Below are positions 34,954 through 44,089 of a stretch of 64,000 nt of DNA, piece after piece. The stretch covers positions 1 to 64,000 of the forward strand of contig NZ_JANRMI010000003.1 in assembly GCF_029531655.1 (NCBI RefSeq), in the 5' to 3' direction. The translations under genes were made by a program, and so were the position numbers. The stretch is from Bdellovibrio svalbardensis. GTDB taxonomy: Bacteria; Bdellovibrionota; Bdellovibrionia; Bdellovibrionales; Bdellovibrionaceae. The notes under the pieces are model-generated. The model made no database searches and was not told where the DNA came from. It saw only the letters and a program-made list of their open reading frames with translations. How positions within the stretch are numbered: position 1 is the first letter of the stretch; the number at the start of each line of letters is the position of its first letter.

Positions 34954-35177
34954 TTTGATATCTCCTGGTTATTTATTTCACAGTCTTATATTTCAAAGGC
35001 TATGCCCTTTGTTCGGACCTCAAATTGAATTCATTTCGTTTGAAATTTTCTTACTAACTCAAAATGAAACAGACTGTCGAAGCTTGGCAATTTTCGCGCG
35101 TCATTGTTGTGGCCTCTGACAATAGCCACAAGATTCTAGCCTTGGCTGAGTCATCAAAGAATCCGACATATTCTTCA

Positions 35178-36527
35178 ATGAGATTGTGCCTTGGTATTCT
35201 CGCAATTCTACTCGCCCACAGCCTAACTCTGGCCGCGGACTATCCGGCAGCTTCGGGGTGTTCCCCGCAGTCTTTGGTGAATTCGGGCTTTCGCAAGAAT
35301 CTCACTGACATTGCTTATTCCCTAGAGTCAGAGCAAGCGCCTTTCAATTTCGCCTGCCAAAATGCGAATGCCACCGTGGGCCGCCCCAAGACGAGTCTTT
35401 TCAATCGCGATGTTCCCTTGAAAGATCAAAAAAGTTATCGCAGTGTCGATTTCCTGAAGCAGATCGAAAGCAAAATTCGCAGCAAAATCCAAGACAATAA
35501 GAACATGGCAAAGGCAGTTAAAACCTGTCTAAAACAAGACTCTGCTAAATGTGCAGAAATCAAGGATTGGACGACGAACGCCCTTCCTGACTTCGTGGGT
35601 ACCGCCCGTTTTCATCTTTCGCTCGCACAAAGTGCTCATCAGATAAAAACTTGGTTTGGCAAAACCTCCACGAATATCAATACAGACCTAGACAGCTTGG
35701 GAAGTCCAAAGCTGAAGCACTGGGATCCTCTGTCTGCTCAAGAAAAGGCACAAGCGCAAAAGGCCATGAAGATCTATCAGGAACAGATCCGCAAAGAGCA
35801 TAAAGACAGCACCGCAGAGGAAAAAAAGGAAGCTCTGCTGGTTCTGCGTTATCAGCACTTTGAACAGTATCAAAGCATGATGGCGCAACTGCCTTTTTTG
35901 CAATACATCCAGACCGCAAAGCCCACTCCGAAAGACATTCTAAATGCCGTCACGGAACTTGAAACTAACATCGCCACAGAAGAAGCTGAACTCAACAAGA
36001 TCACTAAGGCCCTCGCCCAAAATCCACTGGGAACAAAGTCGCTGGATCTTTTGCGATATGCCACTCTAGTTGAGGAGACCTTGTTGGAAAAACCGCAGTA
36101 CTGCGCCATTGCCACGTCCCTAGTTTTCACCAGCGACAATCGTGAACTAGGAAACGCTCTGGCGATCGGACTGCCTCTTCTTGCCGTGTCGATCTTTGCA
36201 CCTCCCATCGCAGCCTCTATGGGCGCCAGTGCTTTGACGGCCTCGGGGGTTGGTGTGGGTATTGGTGCCACGGCCGGAGCGGCCTTTATCTATGACAGCC
36301 AAAAAATTCTGGATCAGGAACGGACTCGCTCTTTCTCTCAGTTTTATGGAGATGAATCAGGACTTGAGCTGGAGCAGGTTCGAGTTGCTGAATCCATGCG
36401 TGACTTCCAAGTCATCACAATGCCCTTGGCTTTGACTGGTACAGGAGCCTTGGCAAAAACAGCTTTGGTCAAGAGGGGTGCCATCAAAATGGCCTCGCAA
36501 ATTCCATTAGCCATGAAGAAACCCTAA
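35178..36527 (+). CDS. Unknown secreted helical protein with glycine-zipper segment
   Basis: About 449 residues from ATG 35178, where the signal peptide begins (LCLGILAILLAHSLTLA); the frame is open back to 35064, but that extension would bury the signal. The mature part is helical with several Cys (SGCSPQ, FACQNA, KTCLKQ, SAKCAE, QYCAIA) and a coiled-coil (about 165-275). A Gly/Ala-rich hydrophobic block (about 330-365: LLAVSIFAPPIAASMGASAL..) is followed by an amphipathic tail. Function unknown. Exported, divergent from the gene at 34099. Confidence 0.68.
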   Translation: MRLCLGILAILLAHSLTLAADYPAASGCSPQSLVNSGFRKNLTDIAYSLESEQAPFNFACQNANATVGRPKTSLFNRDVPLKDQKSYRSVDFLKQIESKIRSKIQDNKNMAKAVKTCLKQDSAKCAEIKDWTTNALPDFVGTARFHLSLAQSAHQIKTWFGKTSTNINTDLDSLGSPKLKHWDPLSAQEKAQAQKAMKIYQEQIRKEHKDSTAEEKKEALLVLRYQHFEQYQSMMAQLPFLQYIQTAKPTPKDILNAVTELETNIATEEAELNKITKALAQNPLGTKSLDLLRYATLVEETLLEKPQYCAIATSLVFTSDNRELGNALAIGLPLLAVSIFAPPIAASMGASALTASGVGVGIGATAGAAFIYDSQKILDQERTRSFSQFYGDESGLELEQVRVAESMRDFQVITMPLALTGTGALAKTALVKRGAIKMASQIPLAMKKP

Positions 36528-36619
36528 GACCCGTATAGAATTTTGACACTCACGAAAAGCCTTCAAAACAGGGATAGCCCCCTTTACTAAAACCCCACAA
36601 AAGGTGAACTTCCAAGACA

Positions 36620-38182
36620 ATGAAGTTTGGCTTTTTTTATTTTATTCTCGCTCTACTAACTGTCAGTTCGGCCCACGCCGAACGCTTTGTCGTGATCATG
36701 AAAGATCGCCAGAGCTTTGCCCGAGCGCAGGGACTTGCGGGCCACGTAGAGGCTCGTCTTAAAAATCTCAACACCCTGATCGTCAATGCGACCACTTCGG
36801 CAGAACTGACGGCGCTGAAAGCTTCGCCGGGAGTGATTCACGTCGAACAAGAATACTTTCATGCACCTCCTCCCCCTGTTTTAAGCCGGGCTACCCTCGT
36901 AACGAAAACCGTGCTCACTCCTTCGCAGCCTTGGGGCATTCAAGCGGTCAAAGCTCCTGAAGCCTGGGCCGTATCTAACAAGGGTGAAGGCATTCGTGTC
37001 TTGGTTGTGGATAGTGGTGTCGATGCCACTCATCCTGCGATTGCACCGAACTTTGAAAAGGGTCGCGATTTCACGTCTCGTTGGAATAGCAATGACTTCT
37101 CGGACCTTACTGGTCACGGCACCCATGTCGCGGGGACTATTGCCGGGGTTGAAGATGCACATGGATTCTCTGGAGTTGCACCGAAAGCTCGCATCCTTGC
37201 AGGCCGAGCCTGTCTGCCCACCGGCTGCTCGAGCGCTGCTGTTTTGGATGCTATCAACTGGGGTATTGAAGAAAAAGTGGATGTCATCAATCTTTCCTTG
37301 GGAAGTCCCAGCTCTACTTTGGCTGAACAAACCGCTTTGCAAAAGGCAGATCAAGCTGGCATTTCAGTTGTCGCTGCCTCTGGAAACTTTGGCATTGCCC
37401 AGGTTTTCCACCCCGCAGCTCACCCCACTGTGATTGCCGTTGGCGCTGTGGATAGAGATCTGCAGCAGGCTGTGTTTTCCCAGTACGGTCCCGAACTGTC
37501 TTTGGTCGCCCCCGGTGTGGAGGTGGTCTCGTCCATCCCCGTCGACTCTGGTCGTGACAGCACCGTGACTGTGCACGCAGCATCAGGTGCATTGAAAGCT
37601 CCGGCTTATTTCTTTCATGGCACCACACCCAAGTTTGGAGCTATCACCCGACCTGTTGTGGATTGCGGTAAAGGAACTCCCGCAGATTTCAGCAATAAAG
37701 ATGTTTACGGAAAATATGTTTTAGTTTCCCGCAGTAAAACTCCATTTGAAGATCAGATACGCAATGCCATGAGAGTCGGAGCTTACGACGTTCTTATCTA
37801 CAACAATGAGCCGGGCCAGACCGACTCGCGTCTTTTCGATAGTGAGAATGCACTTTTTGCTTCGGCCCATTTGCTAGAGCAGGAAACGGGGCTCAGAATT
37901 TTGAAAGCCTTAGCCACAGAACCTCAGCTGCAGTTGACTGTGGATACTGTGGCGGCAAGCTACCAAGAGACCTTCGGGACGTCTATGGCAACACCCCATG
38001 TTTCTGGCGTAGTGGCATTAGTCAAAGCGGCGAATAGAAATTTGTCCGCGGCAGAAATTAAGAAGCTGATCATGAAAACCGCCACACCCCTTGGTCCCAA
38101 TGAGGAAAACCGATACGGAGCGGGGCTGGTCAATGCGGAGACCGCAGTGAAGGCGGCCATGGAAATCAAACAAGGCAAATAA
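36620..38182 (+). CDS. Secreted subtilisin-like serine protease
   Basis: 520-residue S8 peptidase. Signal peptide 1-20, an I9-type propeptide (about 22-82, RFVVIMKDRQSFAR...GVIHVEQEYF), then the catalytic domain with D131 (VLVVDSGVDATHP), H166 (GHGTHVAGTIAG) and S455 (GTSMATPHVSGVVAL). A protease-associated (PA) domain is inserted between His and Ser regions (about 330-435). All active-site residues are intact. In a predator it is a plausible exoenzyme for prey proteins, an inference from lifestyle. Confidence 0.95.
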   Translation: MKFGFFYFILALLTVSSAHAERFVVIMKDRQSFARAQGLAGHVEARLKNLNTLIVNATTSAELTALKASPGVIHVEQEYFHAPPPPVLSRATLVTKTVLTPSQPWGIQAVKAPEAWAVSNKGEGIRVLVVDSGVDATHPAIAPNFEKGRDFTSRWNSNDFSDLTGHGTHVAGTIAGVEDAHGFSGVAPKARILAGRACLPTGCSSAAVLDAINWGIEEKVDVINLSLGSPSSTLAEQTALQKADQAGISVVAASGNFGIAQVFHPAAHPTVIAVGAVDRDLQQAVFSQYGPELSLVAPGVEVVSSIPVDSGRDSTVTVHAASGALKAPAYFFHGTTPKFGAITRPVVDCGKGTPADFSNKDVYGKYVLVSRSKTPFEDQIRNAMRVGAYDVLIYNNEPGQTDSRLFDSENALFASAHLLEQETGLRILKALATEPQLQLTVDTVAASYQETFGTSMATPHVSGVVALVKAANRNLSAAEIKKLIMKTATPLGPNEENRYGAGLVNAETAVKAAMEIKQGK

Positions 38183-38189
38183 GACTGAT

Positions 38190-38207
38190 GACGGCATCTC
38201 TGCCGTC
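38190..38207. terminator. Hairpin between convergent genes
   Basis: GACGGCA-TCTC-TGCCGTC is a perfect 7-bp stem with a tetraloop between the protease and the nucleosidase genes. The T-tracts are weak on both sides. Confidence 0.55.
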
Positions 38208-38211
38208 TACC

Positions 38212-38790
38212 TTAAGAAAATGCCACCATCTTTTTAAAATATTCCAACAACCTTTGTGACCCTGGAATGAGGTTCGCGGCCCAATCGTTATGTGCATTAT
38301 GATTTGCGCCATCAGTGATGTATTTAAGAGAAATCATCTGCACACCCATTTTGCGGCAGACTTTGGCAATCGCATAACCTTCCATGTCGACCAAATCAGC
38401 CGGCAATTTCGAAGTACCAGTTTCAAAGTTGTCACCGGTGCTGCAAACTCCGTGAGGCAATTCCGGAAAATAAGGAATGAGATCAATCACACCTGGAATT
38501 GGATCGAAAGGAGTTTCCCCGATCTTAAATCCCAGCGGAGTAATATCCATATCTCTTTGCACAAAACTAGAAACTTCGATCAAATCATGGGTGTTAAACT
38601 TCCCACTACCTGCAGTCCCCAGATTGATGATGACCTTACACCGAGTTTTATGAATCACATCCATAGCTGTGAGGGCCGCATTCACCTTGCCGATGCCAGT
38701 ATAGTGAACGGAAATATTCTCTTTTTCGAAAAGCCCTTGGGACTCATTCGGAAGAGCCATCAATAGTGCAACGTCTTTAATATTGAACAA
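38212..38790 (-). CDS. Nucleoside phosphorylase/nucleosidase (Pfs-like)
   Basis: PNP/UDP-family protein of 192 residues, shorter than typical MTA/SAH nucleosidase (about 230). It has the family strand IINLGTAGSG, the specificity motif VDMEGYAIAKVCRK with the ribose-binding Glu, and the catalytic Asp in YITDGAN. The coupling with apt downstream in action (it starts inside the apt end, 14-base overlap) suggests release of adenine from methylthioadenosine or S-adenosylhomocysteine, then salvage by Apt; metK lies 8 kb away. Confidence 0.85.
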   Translation of the reverse strand: MFNIKDVALLMALPNESQGLFEKENISVHYTGIGKVNAALTAMDVIHKTRCKVIINLGTAGSGKFNTHDLIEVSSFVQRDMDITPLGFKIGETPFDPIPGVIDLIPYFPELPHGVCSTGDNFETGTSKLPADLVDMEGYAIAKVCRKMGVQMISLKYITDGANHNAHNDWAANLIPGSQRLLEYFKKMVAFS

Positions 38791-39274
38791 GGGAGAAAAC
38801 CTCTTTGTTATTAAATTTCATTTTATTGAGGAACTTGAGATTCACAAGCACCGCAACAGCCTCGACCTTATAACCAGCAGAGCTGCTTAAATCAATAGCC
38901 GCCTGCAAAGTGCCACCAGTGGCCAAAACATCATCCACTATCATGATTCGTCCAGAGCCCAAAGGAAGCTCAATCTCGGCCGTTCCATATTCGAGGGCAT
39001 AGCTAATTTTCTTGGTCGGAGGAGGCAACTTCCCTGCCTTACGAATCGGCAAAAAGCCCTTGTGATGAGTCGCCGCCAAATGCGATGCCAAAATAAACCC
39101 ACGAGACTCAATCCCCGCAAAAAAATCAATCTGTGACAAATCCACATCACGCACAAGATTCTGCGAAACAAAATCAAGAGCCTTGGGATTTTGCAAAAGC
39201 GGCGTCATATCACGAAAAAGAATCCCCTCTTGAGGAAAATCAGGAACATCACGAATCAAAGACTTCAAATCCAC
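38777..39274 (-). CDS. apt: Adenine phosphoribosyltransferase
   Basis: Converts adenine and PRPP to AMP. 165 residues with the hood motif VPDFPQEGILFRDMTPLL, AGIESRGFILASHLAA, and the PRPP loop IMIVDDVLATGGT. It overlaps the downstream nucleosidase gene by 14 bases, so the two form a purine salvage pair. Confidence 0.95.
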   Translation of the reverse strand: MDLKSLIRDVPDFPQEGILFRDMTPLLQNPKALDFVSQNLVRDVDLSQIDFFAGIESRGFILASHLAATHHKGFLPIRKAGKLPPPTKKISYALEYGTAEIELPLGSGRIMIVDDVLATGGTLQAAIDLSSSAGYKVEAVAVLVNLKFLNKMKFNNKEVFSLVQY

Positions 39275-39429
39275 AGCAACTCCTTGCCAGCAAAGGGAAT
39301 CTCCAGAAAAGGTACCCAGTTACTTTTACGATGTAAAGCCAAGGATTGAAAAAAGAAAAAGGCCAGAACCACGCACAACACACTAAATATAAGTTCTAAA
39401 CCAAGTAAAACGAATTTCAGCTTTAAGGT

Positions 39430-39592
39430 TTTCTTTTAGGTTCCTAGAGGCTTTAAAACCGAGTTCCACAGTTAAGACAAAAAATCTAAGGAAAAGCAGC
39501 GTCGTCGAACCAAACCAAAAACTAAAAATCCCCGCCCAATAAAGAGCGAGGACTGTCTGAGAGTTTTAAAGCCTCTAGGAACCTAAAAGAAA
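39430..39592. repeat. Perfect 30-bp inverted repeat around a 103-bp core
   Basis: The arm at 39430-39459 is the exact reverse complement of 39563-39592 (arm core TTCCTAGAGGCTTTAAAAC). No mismatch occurs over 30 bases, and the flanks differ beyond. The element starts 11 bases after the rpoN stop and includes the rpoN terminator in its core. No coding frame and no clear target-site duplication is seen. It could be a MITE-like element or a long double-stranded 3' RNA hairpin. It fills most of the 329-base gap 39275-39603. Confidence 0.85.
39524..39551 (-). terminator. Terminator of rpoN
   Basis: On the minus strand CCTCGCTC-TTTATT-GGGCGGGG (8-bp stem with wobble pairs) is followed by ATTTTTAGTTTTT. 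It lies about 50 bases past the rpoN stop, inside the 30-bp inverted repeat element. Confidence 0.75.
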
Positions 39593-39603
39593 GCCGTTCA
39601 GCG

Positions 39604-41043
39604 CTAGAAGTACTTCTTACGCTGAGAAGAAGGAAGAATTTTAAGCATATCGCGGTATTTGGCCACCGTACGACGCGCGATCTGAATACCTTCCACCTTG
39701 AGAAGATCCACAATCTTTTGATCCGAAAGTGGATTCTTGGTGTCTTCTTTGGCAACCAAATCTTTGATTTTAACTTTCACTGACTCACTTGCCAATGAAT
39801 CGCCATCAGAAGATGAGATTCCAGAGTTGAAGAAGTATTTCAATTCATAAATACCTTGGGGTGTATGCACATACTTCGCGGTCGTCACACGAGACACCGT
39901 GGATTCATGCATGCCGATATCATTCGCGATATCTCTAAGAACCATCGGCTTCAAATGCTCAGAGCCCTTTTCAAAGAACTCACGCTGATGTTTCACGATG
40001 GACTCAGCAACTTTATAAATCGTCCTTTGTCTTTGGTGAATCGACTTGATCAGCCAAACAGCTGAACGAAGTTTTTCCTGGATATAATCCTGAGTTTTAT
40101 CGCCCGTGGATTTTCCACCCTTCAACATGTTTTTGTAGAAGTTGGAAATTTTCAAACGTGGCAAACCGTCTTCATTCAATGACACCACGTAGTCTTCGCC
40201 TACTTTGTAAACGTAAACATCCGGAGTCACATAATGCGTGTCGGAACTTGCATAAGCTCTGCCTGGCTTCGGATCCATCGCGTAGATGATTTTACACATC
40301 TCGATGACATCTTCCACTTCGCGGCCCATGGCTTTGGCGATCGCATCGTAGTTTTTCTTTTCAAGATCTTTTAAGTGATTGTTCAAAAGATGAACAAGGT
40401 CATGGGTATCTTCTTGCAATAGCTTTGCTTGAACCAACAAACACTCTTTCAAGTCACGCGCGCCCACTCCTGGTGGGTCAAATTCGTGAATCAAAGTCAG
40501 AGTGTCTTCCAAAAGACCCAATTCGATTTTTTCCTCTTCAGCGATTTGCTCAAGAGGAACTTTGATATAACCGTCATCGTCAATCGCACCGATCAAAGCA
40601 TCGGCAGCTTGCTCTTCCTCTTCAGAAAAGCCATTCATTTTCACTTGCCAGTAAAGGTGATCATGCAAAGTTTGAGACGCCGTGATGACGTTCTCATAAT
40701 TCATGATCTCTTCAGAACCCGCCATTCCGGATTGTGGAGGCTTTTGGTTGGCTTCAATATAAGATTCCCACTCGAACTCATCTTGCTTTTGTGGGTCTTG
40801 TGCATGTTGGTCATTGGCGGCTTCGCCAGCACTTGGATCTACTTCGGCAATAGCTTCTTTCGTACGCTGAAGATCATCGTCTTTCAGCATCTCTGCTTCT
40901 TCAAGAATTGGGTTTTCTTCAATCTCTGAACGAACTGCTGACTCCAACTCCATGCGCGACATCTGCAAAAGCTTAATCGCTTGTTGCAACTGTGGAGTTA
41001 TGACCAGAGATTGGCTCAGGTTCATGGTCTGTCTAAGAGCCAT
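39604..41043 (-). CDS. rpoN: RNA polymerase sigma-54 factor
   Basis: Sigma factor for -24/-12 promoters that need enhancer-binding ATPases. 479 residues. Region I is Gln/Leu rich (SLVITPQLQQAIKLLQMSRMELE), region II acidic, the core-binding domain is mid-protein, the HTH is around 370-400 (HESTVSRVTTAKYVHTPQG), and the RpoN box is ARRTVAKYRDML. It follows lptB by 53 bases, the common lptC/A-lptB-rpoN order. Sigma-54 drives flagellar and pilus genes in many relatives. Confidence 0.98.
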   Translation of the reverse strand: MALRQTMNLSQSLVITPQLQQAIKLLQMSRMELESAVRSEIEENPILEEAEMLKDDDLQRTKEAIAEVDPSAGEAANDQHAQDPQKQDEFEWESYIEANQKPPQSGMAGSEEIMNYENVITASQTLHDHLYWQVKMNGFSEEEEQAADALIGAIDDDGYIKVPLEQIAEEEKIELGLLEDTLTLIHEFDPPGVGARDLKECLLVQAKLLQEDTHDLVHLLNNHLKDLEKKNYDAIAKAMGREVEDVIEMCKIIYAMDPKPGRAYASSDTHYVTPDVYVYKVGEDYVVSLNEDGLPRLKISNFYKNMLKGGKSTGDKTQDYIQEKLRSAVWLIKSIHQRQRTIYKVAESIVKHQREFFEKGSEHLKPMVLRDIANDIGMHESTVSRVTTAKYVHTPQGIYELKYFFNSGISSSDGDSLASESVKVKIKDLVAKEDTKNPLSDQKIVDLLKVEGIQIARRTVAKYRDMLKILPSSQRKKYF

Positions 41044-41096
41044 TGAATTCCCTTTCTTACTAAACGCTACTGCAGCTAAGGCTTTGCGCCCGCGCC

Positions 41097-41819
41097 CTAA
41101 AGTTTAAAGTGTTCACCGAGGTAGAACTTACGAGCGAGTTCAGAATTAGCGATTTCATCAGAACTTCCGCTAACCTGGATCTTCCCGTCCTTCAGTATAT
41201 AAGCATAATCGCAAATACCTAAAGTCTCACGCACGTTATGATCCGTGATAAGAACTCCTATACCTTTGGCCTTAAGTTCGCGGATGATATTCTGGATATC
41301 GGCGACCGCAATTGGATCGATCCCCGCGAAGGGCTCATCCAAAAGAAGGAACTTAGGAGACCCGGCAAGAGCCCGAGCAATCTCCACACGGCGACGCTCC
41401 CCTCCCGATAAAGAGTAGCCAAAACTATCGCGAATATGCCCGATGCGGAAATCAGCGATCAGCTGCTCCAACTTTTCCGCGCGCTGAGCCCCGCTATAGC
41501 CATGAGCTTCGAGTGACACCGTAATGTTTTCGGCGACCGTCAGCTTTCTAAAAATACTTGGCTCCTGAGCCAAATAACTTAGACCAACGCGTGCGCGTTT
41601 ATACATAGGTAAATTAGAGATATTTTCTTCGTCCAGATTGATCGAGCCGGTGTCGGTTTGAATGATCCCTACGACCATATAGAAAGAAGTTGTTTTACCA
41701 GCTCCATTGGGACCCAATAGCCCCACAACTTGCCCCGACTCTACTGAGAAAGAAACGCCATCAACGACTTTACGTTTTTTGAAGGCCTTTGAAATGTCCT
41801 TGATGGTGAGCATACTCAT
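41097..41819 (-). CDS. lptB: LPS export ATPase LptB
   Basis: ATPase that powers lipopolysaccharide extraction from the inner membrane. 240 residues with Walker [10 protein letters not shown], the Q-loop, signature [15 protein letters not shown], Walker [21 protein letters not shown] (the LptB-typical form) and the H-loop TDHNVRETL. It overlaps the upstream lptC-like gene by 4 bases. The permeases LptF/G are not in the window. Confidence 0.97.
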   Translation of the reverse strand: MSMLTIKDISKAFKKRKVVDGVSFSVESGQVVGLLGPNGAGKTTSFYMVVGIIQTDTGSINLDEENISNLPMYKRARVGLSYLAQEPSIFRKLTVAENITVSLEAHGYSGAQRAEKLEQLIADFRIGHIRDSFGYSLSGGERRRVEIARALAGSPKFLLLDEPFAGIDPIAVADIQNIIRELKAKGIGVLITDHNVRETLGICDYAYILKDGKIQVSGSSDEIANSELARKFYLGEHFKL

Positions 41820-42832
41820 CGTTTTTTATTCTCCATCTTCGCACGTACTCTTTCGATCTTAACCTTTTTTCCGCCTTCGAGAAAGATGATTTCCTCGCCG
41901 GTCAGTTCATCATTGTTTTGAATGATCCGAGGACTGCCTTTGAAGACATACTTATTTGCTAAAAGGTCTAGGTTGACCGTCTGAGCCGTCGCGAATTTAT
42001 CGGCGTCACTAACCTTGACGCCCCCTTTGACTGCTACGGAACTTAAAATGGAAGCACCGCTGTCATAAAGGAATGAGGCCTCGGGGCCCTCAAGCCGCAT
42101 ATTATCGTAGGTCATGCGGACTTTCCCTAAAAAGCGGGCTTCTTTGCTCTTACCACTAAACTCAGCGCCATCAGCGGCGACGTCAAAGGTTTTGCCTTCT
42201 TTCATCGGCTTTTGCGCAGTGACGTTTTCCTTGATGATCATTTTCGATTCATCAACCAGAACCTGCATGCTGCGGCCCTTCAAGACAAGTCCCTCACCAG
42301 AACTGTCCCTGGGACCCTTCATTGTCACCTGTTCGGGACTCTGAATGATTCTTTTTAGTGATGAGTAATACACCGAAGGCGTCATGAAACTATAACCGTT
42401 TTCAGACTTTGTGGTCACATTGCCAATGATACTGAGATCTTTCGACTTTGCATCAATAGACCCTTGATCACCGGTGACCGTAAATTCAACTTTTTCTTTG
42501 TTGTAAAAAAGAACGCGGACTTGATGAAGTTTCCAGGTTCCCGCAGATTGGCTGCCTTCTGCAGAATTCGCAAAAAGCTCCCAATCGCGAAGGCCTTGCT
42601 GACTTTCCACCAAATGCACACCGCCCATGCGCTGTTCGGCAACCGTGGAGGTCGGCTCAACTTCGCCCTTGCCATCTGCGAGATTCTGCTCGCGACGACG
42701 AACCTCCGCCTCAATGCGGGCTCGAAGTGCCTTATCGTCCTCATGTTCAAGTTTTGAAGGAAATACGATCAGAACTTCTACGAATAGAAAAATCAAAAGC
42801 CCAATAAAGACGAAGTTCTTGATGTTTTTCAT
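41816..42832 (-). CDS. lptC: LptC protein with an added LptA/OstA-like domain
   Basis: 338 residues, against about 190 for LptC alone. One N-terminal transmembrane helix (about 6-24) is followed by a charged linker and an LptC domain (about 75-200: [27 protein letters not shown]..). From about 200 the pattern is that of LptA/OstA beta-jellyroll repeats ([80 protein letters not shown]). It therefore looks like a membrane-anchored LptC-LptA fusion that bridges the periplasm. No separate lptA is seen here. Confidence 0.85.
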   Translation of the reverse strand: MKNIKNFVFIGLLIFLFVEVLIVFPSKLEHEDDKALRARIEAEVRRREQNLADGKGEVEPTSTVAEQRMGGVHLVESQQGLRDWELFANSAEGSQSAGTWKLHQVRVLFYNKEKVEFTVTGDQGSIDAKSKDLSIIGNVTTKSENGYSFMTPSVYYSSLKRIIQSPEQVTMKGPRDSSGEGLVLKGRSMQVLVDESKMIIKENVTAQKPMKEGKTFDVAADGAEFSGKSKEARFLGKVRMTYDNMRLEGPEASFLYDSGASILSSVAVKGGVKVSDADKFATAQTVNLDLLANKYVFKGSPRIIQNNDELTGEEIIFLEGGKKVKIERVRAKMENKKR

Positions 42833-42961
42833 ATTAAAAAGGCCCAGCTCCCAACTTACTCAAACACTGGCGAATCACAGTCAAACTTTAAGGAAGTTCT
42901 AGTGAAAGTAGCTCGATAAAGTCAGAGTGTAAACCACTTACTTCGATCTAGCCAAGGCGAG

Positions 42962-42984
42962 ATGCTCCGAGAAATCCGGAGCAT
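42962..42984 (-). terminator. Hairpin at the end of the gliding operon
   Basis: ATGCTCCG-AGAAATC-CGGAGCAT is a perfect 8-bp stem 21 bases past the last gliding gene (43005). No T-tract follows, so termination may be weak. The rest of 42833-43004 should hold the lptC promoter, but no convincing boxes are visible. Confidence 0.45.
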
Positions 42985-43004
42985 TCGGAAGCGGTTCGGC
43001 GAAC

Positions 43005-43604
43005 TTAGTTAGTCGCCGGTTCCTGAGGCATCTTCGTCACCGCGAAATTGATTTCGCCGGCACCAGCCTCTGTGACAGTGAACAAAACTTTTTTAACAGT
43101 TAGGAAGTCCACGCCCTTATCGGCCTGAATCGTCACCTTGCTCCATGCATTAGGGTCCTCAGCACCGTCTTGACCCTTTGTTGTTTCCACAACATCACGG
43201 ATTTTGTTTTGCAATTTGCTTTCAGCTTCATTTTTAGATTTAGCCAAAGCTTCTGTCAGCTGATCTTTTAGCTTAGGAATATTCCAATCTTCCGCACCCA
43301 AGTTTTTAACTTCGTCGAAAGTGGCAACAACATCCTTGTCCAAAAGAATTTCCTTATTGGAAATTGTGACGACATGGGCTGGTTTTAGCTCCCGCACACT
43401 CGTCGCTTTTGGAAGAGTCACTTCTTTAGGAATGTACAGGATTTCACCTGTTGTGTTGTAATTTTGCAGAAGAAAAATCACCAGAACGGTGAACATATCC
43501 ACCATCGCCGTCAATGACAGGATCGCGGTTACGCCACGCTTGCTCTTTTTCTTACTTAAAATATTGTGATAGCGGTGTCTTTCGCCCGGTCTAAAAATTG
43601 CCAT
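43005..43604 (-). CDS. ExbD/TolR-family motor protein (AglQ/AglS-like)
   Basis: Stator-like subunit that uses the proton gradient. 199 residues with one transmembrane helix after a basic N-terminus; the essential Asp is in LSLTAMVDMFTVLVIFLL (about D35). The periplasmic part is longer than usual and ends with VDFLTVKKVLFTVTEAGAGEINFAVTKMP, the ExbD terminal fold. Two ExbD-type genes plus one ExbB-type gene is the AglR-AglQ-AglS set of the Myxococcus gliding motor. Confidence 0.9.
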   Translation of the reverse strand: MAIFRPGERHRYHNILSKKKSKRGVTAILSLTAMVDMFTVLVIFLLQNYNTTGEILYIPKEVTLPKATSVRELKPAHVVTISNKEILLDKDVVATFDEVKNLGAEDWNIPKLKDQLTEALAKSKNEAESKLQNKIRDVVETTKGQDGAEDPNAWSKVTIQADKGVDFLTVKKVLFTVTEAGAGEINFAVTKMPQEPATN

Positions 43605-44080
43605 TAGTTCGCCGCTCCTGTCGCTACGGATATTGCTGAAAATCCTGAACCCAGAAGGTTATCCATAGCCTTAATAAGCTGTTCATAAGGCATCGCATCC
43701 GCCACGCTCAAAACTGCATCCACTTTTTCTGGATAAAGCTGCTTCACTCGCTGCAATTGTGCGATCAGACCTGCGTCATCAAATTGGCCATTCTGCATGG
43801 GAAGACTGATCACTTGTTTCCCAACAGTTAAAACATAACCGATCTCTTTCACATCAACTTTCAAAACAACATCTGCCATTGGCGGAGGTGTTGGATTGGG
43901 TTGCGTGTCAGATTTCTTCCCGTACAAAGAACTGCCAATCTGAATCATAGATACTTGAGTCCAAACTGCAGTGATGAGCAAGAACGTGATGAGAACACTC
44001 ATCAAGTCGATAACCGGAACGAGATTCAACTCGATATTCCGTTCCCTGCCGCTCGAACCGCCACCATCTATGTGAGCCAT
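43604..44080 (-). CDS. ExbD/TolR-family motor protein (AglQ/AglS-like)
   Basis: 158 residues. After a short hydrophilic start comes the transmembrane helix with the proton-channel Asp (NLVPVIDLMSVLITFLLITAVW, about D25), then a linker rich in Pro and a compact periplasmic domain ending YEQLIKAMDNLLGSGFSAISVATG. Its stop codon overlaps the next ExbD start (TAATG). It works with the AglR-like protein encoded just before. Confidence 0.92.
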   Translation of the reverse strand: MAHIDGGGSSGRERNIELNLVPVIDLMSVLITFLLITAVWTQVSMIQIGSSLYGKKSDTQPNPTPPPMADVVLKVDVKEIGYVLTVGKQVISLPMQNGQFDDAGLIAQLQRVKQLYPEKVDAVLSVADAMPYEQLIKAMDNLLGSGFSAISVATGAAN

Positions 44081-44089
44081 GTGAAACCT

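Noticed and set aside
39430-39592. Annotating the inverted repeat as an insertion sequence
   Set aside because: No transposase frame and no target-site duplication; only the repeat itself is supported.
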